DNA of 64,000 bases from Gamarada debralockiae (taxonomy: Eukaryota > Ascomycota > Leotiomycetes > Helotiales > Hyphodiscaceae): assembly GCA_002803225.1 (NCBI GenBank), contig NXFV01001613.1, positions 17,124-81,123 on the forward strand, in the 5' to 3' direction. Below are positions 1 to 9,840 of this stretch, piece by piece; the stretch's first letter is position 1; the number at the start of each line of letters is the position of its first letter. The position numbers were made by a program, and so were the translations under genes. The notes under the pieces are model-generated. The model made no database searches and was not told the origin of the DNA. It was given only the letters and a program-made list of their open reading frames with translations.

Positions 1-525
1 GGCGCCTTGTGACGATTGGTGGCTGATACCCCGCCACCTTAGCGCTTAATGATGGCGTGAAGTGGTCTGTCGCTTAGGGCAGTCAATTTACGGCTTGCTG
101 ATCGACCAGTCCTGCCAACATTTTCAACCTCATATGACGTACCAAGCAAGGGCCGACGATGAGGAGACCCAGTATTGACCAGGAGATTGGACGGCAGAAT
201 GAGAAATGCGCAAAACATATCCTGTTGATGGATGACCAAGATGGGGAGGTCAGGGAACGGTTAAGACAATCAGGGTCGATATCCTGGCGTTTCTTTAAGT
301 GCAAGTTCACTGATCAGGCTGTATTTGTATGATGTCGTGTTTCGAGAGAGCATGCTTTTATTTCTTTATTCCTCATATTCACTACTTGAGTGCTCTCCTT
401 CCAGTCACCTTCTGTTCCCTTTCAGAACCAATAATCTCCAGCTGTGATCAGCTTTAACCTCCAACTCAAACCCTGTCAACCTCACACCAGAAGAAAGAAG
501 TTCCAGCTTCAGATCAACAGTCACG
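1..525. other. Left-edge non-coding stretch and promoter of the Sur7-like gene
   Basis: No open frame here looks like protein and no known gene tail is recognisable. The last 150 bases or so before the Sur7-like start are pyrimidine-rich (for example around 365-420), as is common for fungal core promoters and leaders. Nothing else stands out. Confidence 0.5.
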
Positions 526-1613
526 ATGCGCATATCAGCACTTTTCCCCATGGCCTGCGCCATAGTGGCCTTCGTTCTGGGAATGCTCTGTCTCTTCGCA
601 GGCCACAAGCCAGGATTCATGGAAGACTATCATATTGTCACTGTAAGTCCCCTCTTCTTCTTCTCCTCCCCAAACTGTCTTTCTGACAGCTTGCACAGCT
701 CAATACCTCCACGCTTGGGCACAACCTAATCCCAAATGCCACCATCTCGGGCTCAAAACCAACCTCTACCTCATCCTCCATCGGCTCGTTCTTCAGCAAC
801 CTCGCACACAATGTTACAAGCACAATCGAAGGAGACCTCGACGGTATCATCGACGATGTGGCAGACAAGTTGGCCAAGGAGCTCGGCATCAAGCAATGGT
901 ACAGCCTGCACTTGATGGATTTGTGCGAGGGAACATACACGCCAAATGCAACTGAGAAGGGAGCCAACCTCAATGTCAGCACATGTTCGAACCAGACCGC
1001 TATGTGTAAGCTATTCCCTACTACTGGTTATGTCGAATGATAGCTGATAAGATTTCCAACAGATCATTTCGATATCAGCAGAGTCCTGAACAAAGAACTC
1101 GAAATCGGCCCTCTACACATCAACCTCTCGGATATCGATTGGCCTTCCGATATCCAAGATGGCCTCAATGCCCTTAATACTGCGTTCGATGCTACATTTG
1201 TTTTTTATGCCATTGGCATTGCAGCCGCAGGTTGCGCTATCATTGCTGCTCTCGTCGCACTGTTCCTGAACGGTTCCCGCCTCATCTCGTTCGGCAACTG
1301 GGGTCTCGCCTCGCTCAGCTTCGTCGCTTTCTTGATTGCGTCAATCATCGTCACGGTTGTGCAGAATAAGGCGACGCATATTATCAACAAGTACGGCAAT
1401 GAGATCGGTGTTTACGCATACAAAGGCGTGAAATACTTGACGTTGACATGGGTTGCTGTGGCTGTGACGTTCTTGGCCGCCGTGGCGTGGGTAGTAGAGT
1501 TCTGTGTGGGCAGACGGAATAGGGGTCGCGAATATACAGAGAAGACTGCGTACCGCACTGGATGGAGACATCGACGAAGTGACGAGGCCGCATTGAGACG
1601 AAGCGGTGTTTAG
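526..1613 (+). CDS. Sur7/PalI-family four-transmembrane plasma membrane protein
   Basis: Three exons: 526-642, 699-1005 and 1063-1613, joined by canonical GT-AG introns of 56 and 57 nt; phases agree and the product is 324 aa. Four hydrophobic helices are visible: residues about 5-27, 187-210, 221-241 and 267-288. The long loop between TM1 and TM2 holds LCEG near residue 112 and a second cysteine (VSTCSN), the claudin-like cysteine pair of fungal Sur7/PalI proteins, plus several N-x-S/T sites. The tail after TM4 is short and basic. Members sit in eisosome/MCC domains or act in pH sensing (PalI/Rim9); the sequence alone does not decide which. The start is the first ATG and lies directly before TM1. 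It is not linked in function to the neighbouring decayed gene. Confidence 0.85.
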
Positions 1614-2160
1614 GGTCCTCACCAACGATCATGGTTCAAGGTTCACGGCAATACGATTGCAGGAATATGATAGATGAATTTGATAATATCAAGATAGTTA
1701 TGGTAACTGTGTTTCCTTTTCTCGGGGCACGGGTTTATTTTGGTTGCTAGCAAGCACGCATTCATACTGTAGTTGTACATTTAGATACCCTAGCAAAACC
1801 TCAAATGATGTAACATAAGAATTACTTCATAGCTGGCTTTCAAGTGATTTCCAAGCGCAATCGTAATTTTCAAAAACGATGTGCCAGAGAATCGAGTGAT
1901 AGATTTTCGACGCACAGCCACCACCTTACCTGAGGCTGTTGGCTGTTGGCTGAATCCTCGCAAGCTACATCAAGGCTGCCCATTTTCAGATCATCAATCT
2001 TGTTGCTCGAGACCTCAACCTCCATCTTGGCTAGATGAGGTACCGCTGTGCGTCTCGTCGCCTTCGTCTCAATCCTTCAATCCATTTCCTTTAGTCAGAA
2101 CCGTCAATCGACCCCGCCTAGTGGACAGCCTCACTAGAGCCTTGCACCTCGCACTCACAA
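1614..2160. other. Intergenic stretch between the Sur7-like gene and the STAND-N gene
   Basis: The frame of the downstream gene is open back to 1881, but the first ATG that begins a recognisable domain is at 2161, so 1881-2160 is taken as leader. No other element was recognised. Confidence 0.45.
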
Positions 2161-5047
2161 TGTCCTTCGGCTACGGCATCAGCGACTTCCTCACTCTCTC
2201 AAAGCTAGCATGGGACGTCGTCCAAAACTCCTCCAAAGCGTGCGGAGCACACGCCGAGCTGACCCGTGAAGCCAAGAGCCTGCACATCGTGCTGCAGCAT
2301 CTCGAGCTCGAGGTTGCGAAGCCGGAATCGCTTCTTAGCCGCAAAATCGACAATCGGCGGGACGAGCTCATCACTTTATGTTCGGACTGCAATGGGGTAC
2401 TAAGAGTCCTTCTGAAGATCTTGGAGAAGTACAATGCCTTGTCGGAGGAGGAGAGGAGTGTTAGGAAGCTGTGGCAGAAGATCAGGTTTGGGAATGGCGA
2501 GATGCAGGATTTGAATGAGATCCGACTTAAGATCGGGACCCGCACTCATGCGCTCAATCTCGTTCTCAATATGTTATCTATTGGATCACAGGGAAGAGTT
2601 GAACAATATATGGATTCACAAGGCCCGGAACTGAGGGATATTAAGACTTTGGTCAACTATATTGCAGCAATGTTGCAAGCGAGGGCGCCGGGGGAGGGCT
2701 CGATCTTGACGTCGTACACAGGTGATGATAAAGGATTTTGGAACGAGTTTAGGAGAGAATTGGTGAAGGAAGGGTGACCGAGCTCGGTGATCAAGAGACA
2801 TCGCAAGGTTATCATGAAGTATGTGATGGAGATTGGGAATAGAGGAGCTTTGGATGAGATTCGGCCTGAGGAGGACGATCTTCTAGCGGACCGTACGTTG
2901 CCTGCTAAGATGGCAGAAGCCACAATATCAAACAAAGGCAAAGAGGTGAAAGCTGATGAGAGTGAGGAAGAGGTGGGCGCTGCTAAGGATAAAGAAACCT
3001 ATATGTTCAAGGAGGGCGAGCAATTGGGGTCCGAGGATGGGGAACCAAGTGGAAGACCATCCGTTGGCAAGGAATCCGATTCTGAAGCAGAATTACCCGC
3101 CAACGATCTGATTGCTGAGTGCCGTGTGATGGATGACAACAGTTCATCTGAAGAGAAATACCCTATTAATTGGTTTATAAGACTCCAACCCTACTACAAG
3201 AACCCCCCGTTTATAAGACGCTGGAAACACACCAAAAATGCCCCTGCAAATGTGGTCTGAAGTGGTGAAATTTAATGTGCAAGTTAGGGTCTTATAAACC
3301 AATTAATACGGTATTCAGCAGAAGAAAGTTCGATGACCCTGAGCGAGCCTATCTGCATATCAAGAAGCTCCGACGATATGAAGGCCCTTGATCTTGAGGA
3401 CGTAGCCTCTGATACGGCACCGACGCATGAAACCGAGAAATGTCTCCAGCAAACACCATCTCCATCTCCACTAACTTTCTCACCTCCTATTACTGAGCAG
3501 AGCACGTCCTGGAGAGCACATTCCCCATCAGCAAGACAGAATGCATTTGGAGCTGATTCCGCATCCATACTACTTCGGGCTGACGGACAGGAACGGTTTA
3601 CCAATGTTCGCCAAATTTCGGGGCAAAGTGTACCCTGAGGCTGCCAATCGAGATGCTTTAGAACCAATGGAAGGCCCGATTATGCTGTATGACTGGGAAT
3701 CCGACATCCATACTTTATGCGACTGGATGCTTGAACATGCGCATATCTATGATCAACTTCACAATCCAGCATTTCGGCTTTCCGCAAGCGCTTTGCTATG
3801 CCCGCAGAGGCGACAGGGGCAGGATAAATTCGTCCTATCAACAGTTGTTGAATTTTGTGATTTGCTGCTGCAGGCCAAGGACTGTATTTCACGTACTTGG
3901 ATAGCCAGCGCCTATGCAAATAGGTCAGACCAGCACCCACCAAACAAATTTATTCTGTGTGGCAGGGTGATGTTTAAGTTCCTCGAAGCCTTCATCTCTT
4001 TTGGGACGAGCAGGTCCTGCTGGCTAAAAGAGCACGGTACCCTGAAAGATTGGTCTAGACCGCTTCAGCGAATGGACCAGCAAGCTCGACAACTTCGCCC
4101 ACCGGGGAGACGCACTGGATATAACTTCATACGTGGCATTTTTGCTCACAATAGTTCCAAGGAACACATTGCTGGGTACACTTATGTAGATCTTTTTCCT
4201 TTCGAAAACTTCCGAATTCAGATCCTGGAGTTACTTTTGCAATTCATGAACGACTGCGAACTCATCGTACAGCAAACAGAAACGGAATATGAATATTGGT
4301 ACAAGACAAATCCAACTTTTGAGGCCGAATATCTTTGGGAAGCAGAAAAGCTTGCGTTCGAAAGGTCAAACGCACTCTTGGATACTGAGCAGGATCGAAT
4401 AGCTCGTGAAGCTTTCTTCCAGGAGAGCAAGACGTCTGCTCTTATTCGCCTGAATGACGCGTACCGCGCCTGGAGAGCATGGGTGGCTAACCACACCATC
4501 GACCCGAATAAGGCAGTCAAAGAGCCTCCAAACACAATATTGAGAAAATTGGACTTTGCAAGAGCCTGGTTAAAGGTGATTAAGCTGGATATCGAGTCTT
4601 CATCCGTTCCCACACCGAAATCCGCTGCTGTCGAGGAGGCCCGAACAGCTGTGCAACCCGGTCCGCAACCACCAATGCCTGATAGCTCTCATAGCACATG
4701 GAATCATGAAAACTGGAACGACATTGTTAACAAGATGAAAGATCCCATAGAGTTGGGATGCTCTCGTGGCATTGCTAAAAGGCTATGGATTCAGTGACTT
4801 ACAAATTGGGGCGAGAGGGGAGAGCTTCATGATCACCAGTTTGAGTAGAGAAGCTATAGCTCGACATGGGCCACGTGCAGGCCTAATAATATTAGAACCA
4901 AAGAAAGTAAAGACGTGCCGAGCCAAGAAATCAAGTGGATTTTGGGGTCGTTCTGTAGAACGAACTACCACTACAGAGAGGGGTTGGGATCCAGTCCCAC
5001 TCCTACGACAAGGACCTGCTAGCACTTGGAGCAAGGCCAAGAAATAA
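2161..5047 (+). pseudogene. Broken gene with a fungal STAND/NLR-type N-terminal domain, interrupted by a stop, a MITE and frameshifts
   Basis: From ATG 2161 the protein opens with SFGYGISDFLTLSKLAWDVV, the start typical of the helical N-terminal domain of fungal STAND/NACHT-type proteins (family recognition by eye). The frame hits TGA at 2775-2777, yet the same frame continues downstream with family-like sequence (VIKRHRKVIMKYVMEIGNRG) to 3260. A MITE sits at 3164-3308. Removing it with one TA restores a coherent continuation in another frame (KFDDPERAYLHIKKLRRYEG) to about 3386. Coding sequence resumes in a third frame at 3541-4797 (YYFGLTDRNGLPMFAKFRG onward), then shifts again near 4785 and runs to 5047. 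The C-terminal part has no domain I can name. I see no intron that would repair these breaks. It is probably a pseudogene; two or three separate genes are a less likely reading. Confidence 0.6.
3164..3308. mobile_element. MITE, TA-flanked (Tc1/mariner-like)
   Basis: The outermost 26 nt at 3164-3189 and the reverse complement of 3283-3308 match at 24 of 26 positions, giving near-perfect terminal inverted repeats that begin and end in TA. The element proper is about 141 bp (3166-3306) with no coding capacity. A TA duplication and short TIRs are the pattern of non-autonomous Tc1/mariner (Fot1/Pogo-like) elements. The block GTTTATAAGAC recurs inside at about 3210-3220. It lies within the coding region of the STAND-type pseudogene. 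Confidence 0.75.
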
Positions 5048-5118
5048 GGGCAACTTTATCTGTAGCGGCTCTGCATAGAAAAGGCAACTATGAGCAACTG
5101 TGATGAATGCTGTCATCT

Positions 5119-5852
5119 TCATTCTTCAATATTTATGCTCTCTTCACAGCCCATCTCACACCCTTTGACACCCATATTCCAAGAGTGATTTTCTTCGGTT
5201 TCAGCGAACCCCCGATCAACTTCGAGGACTCGCCCATTTCGCAGGCTAAAAGTCCGTGTGCATACACGGGCTGCAAATTCGTATTGTATGCTCGATGCGT
5301 ACAGAAGTAGATAACGAGTTCTTCCAGGCAGTCGAATGAGCAAGCGGAACATCACATATTTCATCCAGAAGCCAGAATGACGACCCGTTGACGCTGCGCC
5401 AATCCGAAGGGACTTTAGTCGGCCATAGATCGAACCGAGTCCGCTGTAGCGAAGTACCTCCCATAGCTTTTTGAAGGGCGTGAAGTCGTGGTAAGGGGCT
5501 GGATGAAGGTATATCTTCTCGATATTGGATTTCTGCCAAACACTCATCGTTTCAGAGAAAGATCCAAGCGGAAGCAGTGGAGCGTTGTAATACGGCCAAG
5601 CGCAAACGGGGTGGTGCTGGGTACTAGAGGAGCATGATAGGTCTCGAGATAGATCCGTCGACAAGTCTCGGCCAGTGCAAGAAAGTATGGCCGCTTCTGC
5701 TGGGAAGGAAGCAGGAGAATGCGGAGGTGGACCGGGTCGTCTGTCAACGTATAATCGAAGATCTTGTTCCTGATCTCAGCGGAAAGGCAAAACAGCGGTG
5801 ATGAATCCTGGGTGTCGTGTGACGTACTGAATCTGGTGGTGAGTGATGACAT
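5119..5852 (-). pseudogene. Tandem decayed family, copy 1 (fungal LPAEIRNKIFDY-type protein)
   Basis: Minus strand, start ATG at 5852. The N-terminus has LSAEIRNKIFDYTL followed by LALAETCRRIYLET, the motif pair of a large fungal family of F-box-like or DUF-type proteins whose function is unknown. Near 5600 the frame changes: the first frame runs off after TTPFAL while the other continues with YYNAPLLPLGSFSE down to 5119, ending after the shared motif NGRVLEVD. A one-base shift is needed and no intron fits. The nonsense or frameshift state and the two similar copies next to it argue for a pseudogene. A sequencing error would be the alternative. Confidence 0.6.
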
Positions 5853-6253
5853 GTTAAGTTGTGTTGCAATTCAATGTTTTTAAGAGGGTACAACAAAAGT
5901 TTGACTGGTAGGTATACATAATTGAGGTCGCTTCTTAGGCTTCTAAGACTACCAAGGGAAACATTCGGTTGAGTCAGGAAGATTACCTTTCTTCGCTTCG
6001 TAGACCTGATTTTACTTGCGAAAGCGCGTCGGCCTAAGCGCACCTTTGAAGTCTCGTGAACCTTCTTTGCAGGAGCTCGTCGGCTTGGGGAGGCCGTTTT
6101 GTGGATGCGTGTGGCTTCGACACCGAGAAAAGACCCCAGGGATTGCTCTTAACTTCGATGGGAAAATATTCATTTTGCTGCTACGAAACTTCCTGACATG
6201 ATGAGAGACAAGAAACAGGCAGATGATAGGTCCGAAGAGTGCTCAAGCACCAT

Positions 6254-7028
6254 CTAAGCCCCCCTAACAGAGCCGTTGCTGGGACATGGCCCATTCACAA
6301 CCAGTGACATACTACCCGCAGACAGTTCAGCCTCCCCACCCCTCCGATGCTCCTTCTCATAAAACTCGGGATCAATCTCCAGCACTCGTCCGTTCTCCAT
6401 CATGAACGTCGTGCCACCCAGGGATGTGATCAATCCATCCAATAACTCTTTGTTCTTCAAAGCTATCCAAAGTGAACGACAAGCTCTTCAAGGTAGGTAA
6501 ACGGCCATGGCCGTCGAGCAAACCACCCATTTGCGTAAAAGGGTAATGTATACCACAGCTCTAGATGAATGGTGTTCAGAATGGCACCAGGTAGAAAGAC
6601 AACATTAAACGATTGTCCAGGAAATACAGTAAAATGCTGAACTCTTCGGCGCACTGGACCCCAGGAGTAGCGTGCATTGAAATTTCTGGAGGAGTGGTCT
6701 CTGCCAGCCACTCATCTTTCTATAGAATTCCACTTGTTCGATATGTCTGGCATGGAGTGCGTTGGTGTTGGAAAGTTATGAAGTTTCAGGTAATGGGTGG
6801 GCATGAGTCTCCAGGAGAGCAACAAACTTCCTCGGAGTTTGGTGCAGAAGGTGCACTGGCAGCTTTCTCCAGGAAACTGATAAGCACAATGGTAATTAGA
6901 GGAACAGTTTCTCAAATCAAGACATAATCGAAGATCTTGTTCCTGATCTCAGCCGGAAAGACGGGAAAGAGAGGCGACGAATTTTAAGGGTCGTGTGACG
7001 ACCTGAATTTAGTGGCGAATGTGGACAT
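6254..7028 (-). pseudogene. Tandem decayed family, copy 2
   Basis: Minus strand. ATG at 7028 starts MSTFATKFRSSHDP and is followed at once by TAA (6984-6986), where copy 1 has sense codons. The frame then continues with FPAEIRNKIFDYV, matching copy 1. Further pieces lie at 6712-6915, 6463-6711 (including LNTIHLELWYTLPFY) and 6254-6460, the last with LLDGLITSLGG and NGRVLEIDPEF. The same order of motifs as in copy 1 shows tandem duplication. Several stops and shifts make it clearly dead. Confidence 0.6.
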
Positions 7029-7406
7029 CTTTGCTGATGTACTGGGGAGGATAGAGAGAGAGGGTATGAAGGAGTCGCGACTCCATATACATATATAACT
7101 ACAAGGGTTGCAGGAAGAAATAGATTGGGGAAATTTAGGGACTTCCAGATCCAGCCAGCGATGTGTCGCTTACCAGGTTTTCAAGACATGTTTCCGACAA
7201 AGTGCTTGGTTGGAACAAAGAACTTCCAAAGTCCATGCATAGAATTTGACATGGTCTTCCGTGGAAGCGCGCGAACAGTTTGTGAGAGTGTAATGAGTCA
7301 CGCAATAATTCTCAGCAGATGCCTGTCGGCTTGGGTGGATGGATTCATCTCGCAGCTGTGCTCTTCCCAATGGTTCAGGTTATCAAATACATGTCAATTC
7401 ATGAAA

Positions 7407-8279
7407 TCATTTAAGTGATCTGTAACCCCCCAAGGGGCACCTCGGTAGCACAGGATCCTGCTCAAACATCTCTATCATTCCTCGCAAACCACCTAATGCC
7501 TCTCGAAACCATGCCCTCAGGAGGAGTCGTACCATTGAACTGGGTAATACAATCTGGATCCTGGACAGACTGTGGATCAACAAGAAGATTCTGTCCTTCG
7601 AGCATGTCGTACCCCTTTGACGCAACCTTTGATGACCAATCCGTCCAGCATCTCCCTATGCAGGATAGTAGCGCCAAATTCAACGGCCAGTTCCTGCAGA
7701 GTCGGGTAGTTGTTCGGCAAGGTGGAAAAGTGACGAGTCCGAGTCAAACTTTGTCGGGACGAAATTAATTATGCGATTGCCGGAAATCTCCCCCCAAATT
7801 GAAATATGAAGAACAGTGAGCGACTTCACTCTCGAAGGAAGTGAATTGACGATTGGTGAGATGTCCATAATGTAAGTCCCTCGAGTGGTGTAAGGAAATA
7901 ACATAGCATTAACATAAACATTTCGAAGGTTCGTCCATTGCCACTGGTAGAGCCATAGCAATCTGTCGTTACTGGAGCTCATATCTCGGCAGAGTGTGTC
8001 ATGGATTTTGTACGTCAGCTCGCTGAGTTGTAAGGCCGTCAAGTGAGTCTCGATATAAATCTTTTGGCAAGTCTGAAGGAGCGAGAAGGGGTTTTGAACA
8101 TGATCAGGCATCTTGCGCGGTCCGCTGAATGGAGGACTGAGATCTGCACTGGTGAGATTGATAGGTTCGAGCGTCAAGGGGTAGTCGAAGCTCTTATTTC
8201 GAAGCTCCGAACCAAGTGACAGTTTTTGAGGATCATGGGACAGCTGCGGCGGACTTTGCTGGAGAGGTGGCGATGACAT
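7407..8279 (-). pseudogene. Tandem decayed family, copy 3
   Basis: Minus strand. The first family-like ATG is at 8279 (MSSPPLQQSPPQLSHDP), followed by SELRNKSFDYPL and LLQTCQKIYIET, the same paired motifs as copies 1 and 2. The frame is open to about 7680 and includes WLYQWQWTNLRNVYV. It then shifts: MLDGLVIKG and GYDMLEGQNLLVDPQ, equivalent to the LLDGLI...NGRVLEID end of copy 2, lie in two other frames at 7460-7650. An extra N-terminal extension up to 8498 is open only because of a repetitive leader and is probably not translated. The long first part is the best preserved of the three copies. Confidence 0.55.
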
Positions 8280-8282
8280 GAT

Positions 8283-8480
8283 GAGAGGTTGAAGATGAAC
8301 GGCGAGGTTTAACAATAGAGATTTGGTGGTGTTAGAGGAAGTTGAAGGGTGAGGTTCAAGAACGATGTTGAAGTACAGGAATTTGATAGTGCTGAACGAG
8401 GTTGAAGTGTGAGGCTGAAGTGCGAAGAACGAAAGGCAAGGGGCGAGGTCGACAGGCGAGGTTGAAGGTCGGAGAACGGA
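8283..8480. repeat. Degenerate GAGGTTGAAG minisatellite in the leader of copy 3
   Basis: The block GAGGTTGAAG or close variants recurs at about 8285, 8338, 8398 and 8458, with related GAGGTCGA and GAGGCTGAAG units between. Spacing is irregular. This repeat keeps one minus-strand frame open upstream of copy 3. Confidence 0.45.
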
Positions 8481-8765
8481 CGTTTGAGGTCGGAGCAATC
8501 ACGTTTATAAGGGTAAGGCTCAGTCAAAGAAAGCTGCCGAGCGGATTCCTAGCAAAAACTAGGCTGCATGCCACCGAGCATGAATGAAATCTGGTTCTGG
8601 AGAGTAAACCTAAGGTCCCCCTCTTTGGGATCATTGTTGCTTCAAGAGCTTCGTCTGTTGTAAATCAGCTCCTGCTCTCTTCCATCCATAACTCCTTTCG
8701 TAGATGCCCGTTCGAGTTTCCTTTTGCTAGCAAACGTGAACAGACGTTCAAGGGAGCTGGCACAT

Positions 8766-9608
8766 TTAACGCCATGAAACCCCAAAGAACTTCGACTTGC
8801 TCTTTGCTGGGCTCTCTGGTTTCGCGTCTGCATTCTCCAAGTATATCCTCTGGTGGCCCTTTACATCCAGCGCCAGATATTTGTAGATGAATTCGTTTTC
8901 CGATGGAGGTTTAACCATATGCATATTGACAACTCCTTTGTTCAGAGGACCTTCGACCTGCAAGTTCGTGAGCGATTAGTTGCTATAGGACATGAAGAGT
9001 ACTCACGTTAAAGTGCATAATCAAGTGCTCTACACCCCTAGGATCCTTTTTGATGCTTGATCTGTGCAAGGCTGTCAGCATCCATCACAGCCATTAATCG
9101 CAGTGAACATACGCAATTGGTCTCGCCCTTGCCCACTTGTTCCACGTCGGTTCCCCATAAGCTGTGATCTTCTTGCTATTCCCCAGCAGCTCCGTACACC
9201 TCGAATCGCTCTTTACCTGGTTTACGGCTCGATTGAAATGGCTTGTTTTACTGTCTGGTGAAAAGACTTCAGCGTACATAACATATGCCACGCCTCCCTG
9301 TGCAGTATCAGTAGCAGCTTCTGTGTTCTAAACATTGCACTCACTGTCAAGACAGTTCCAAGAATGATCATGCCGAAATTAAACGTTTGCTGTGTCGTCC
9401 TTGCAGCTTTTTCCCTGGCACTCAAATCTCCCCATGCCACTCTGCCATCATCATTGAAAGCTGTCACAGCCTTCCTCCTGGGTGTTGGTGTTCCCGTCGT
9501 TCCTAGACCTGTCTGTGTTGCATAAAGTCGTGCTGCAAGGATCGGACGAAGAGAAGCTGGGAACCTCAAGAGAGGGATAGTGGCGAGTGAATTCATTGTG
9601 GTCGTCAC
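8766..9608 (-). CDS. TIM21: Mitochondrial import inner membrane translocase subunit Tim21
   Basis: Four exons on the minus strand: 9608-9345, 9297-9113, 9061-9007 and 8957-8766; all three introns are GT-AG, 45-51 nt, and phases agree, giving 231 aa. The N-terminus is Arg-rich and presequence-like (PLLRFPASLRPILAARLYAT). One TM helix spans about residues 78-98, then the intermembrane-space domain with NSKKITAYGEPTWNKWARAR, the region diagnostic for Tim21, and HLIMHFNVEGPLNKG. Tim21 links the TIM23 presequence translocase to TOM and to respiratory chain complexes. Length fits the family (about 230 aa). A second Met at residue 5 is an alternative start. It shares a promoter of about 230 bp with the divergent GLO3-type gene. 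Confidence 0.92.
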
Positions 9609-9840
9609 GTAACAATATTGGCAAGTCTCAAACCTCGAAATTGTCTGTTGATGAGTCCCCTAAATGTGGGGAAGCTCGGTCAAATTGTACTAGTCTGCAT
9701 TGGTAAAAAACGGCACCTAGCAGCCAAACCGCAATCTGGCCCGCTCCCTGAACAATAAATTCCACTCCAACATCGCGAAAAGGAGAACAACCCTCCCCAC
9801 GTCCAAGTCGCGACCTATCACTCCGCAAATATCTGCAATC
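9609..9840. promoter_or_regulatory. Divergent promoter between TIM21 and the GLO3-type gene
   Basis: The two start codons face away from each other across 232 bp, so this must contain both promoters. No specific binding site was identified. Confidence 0.6.
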
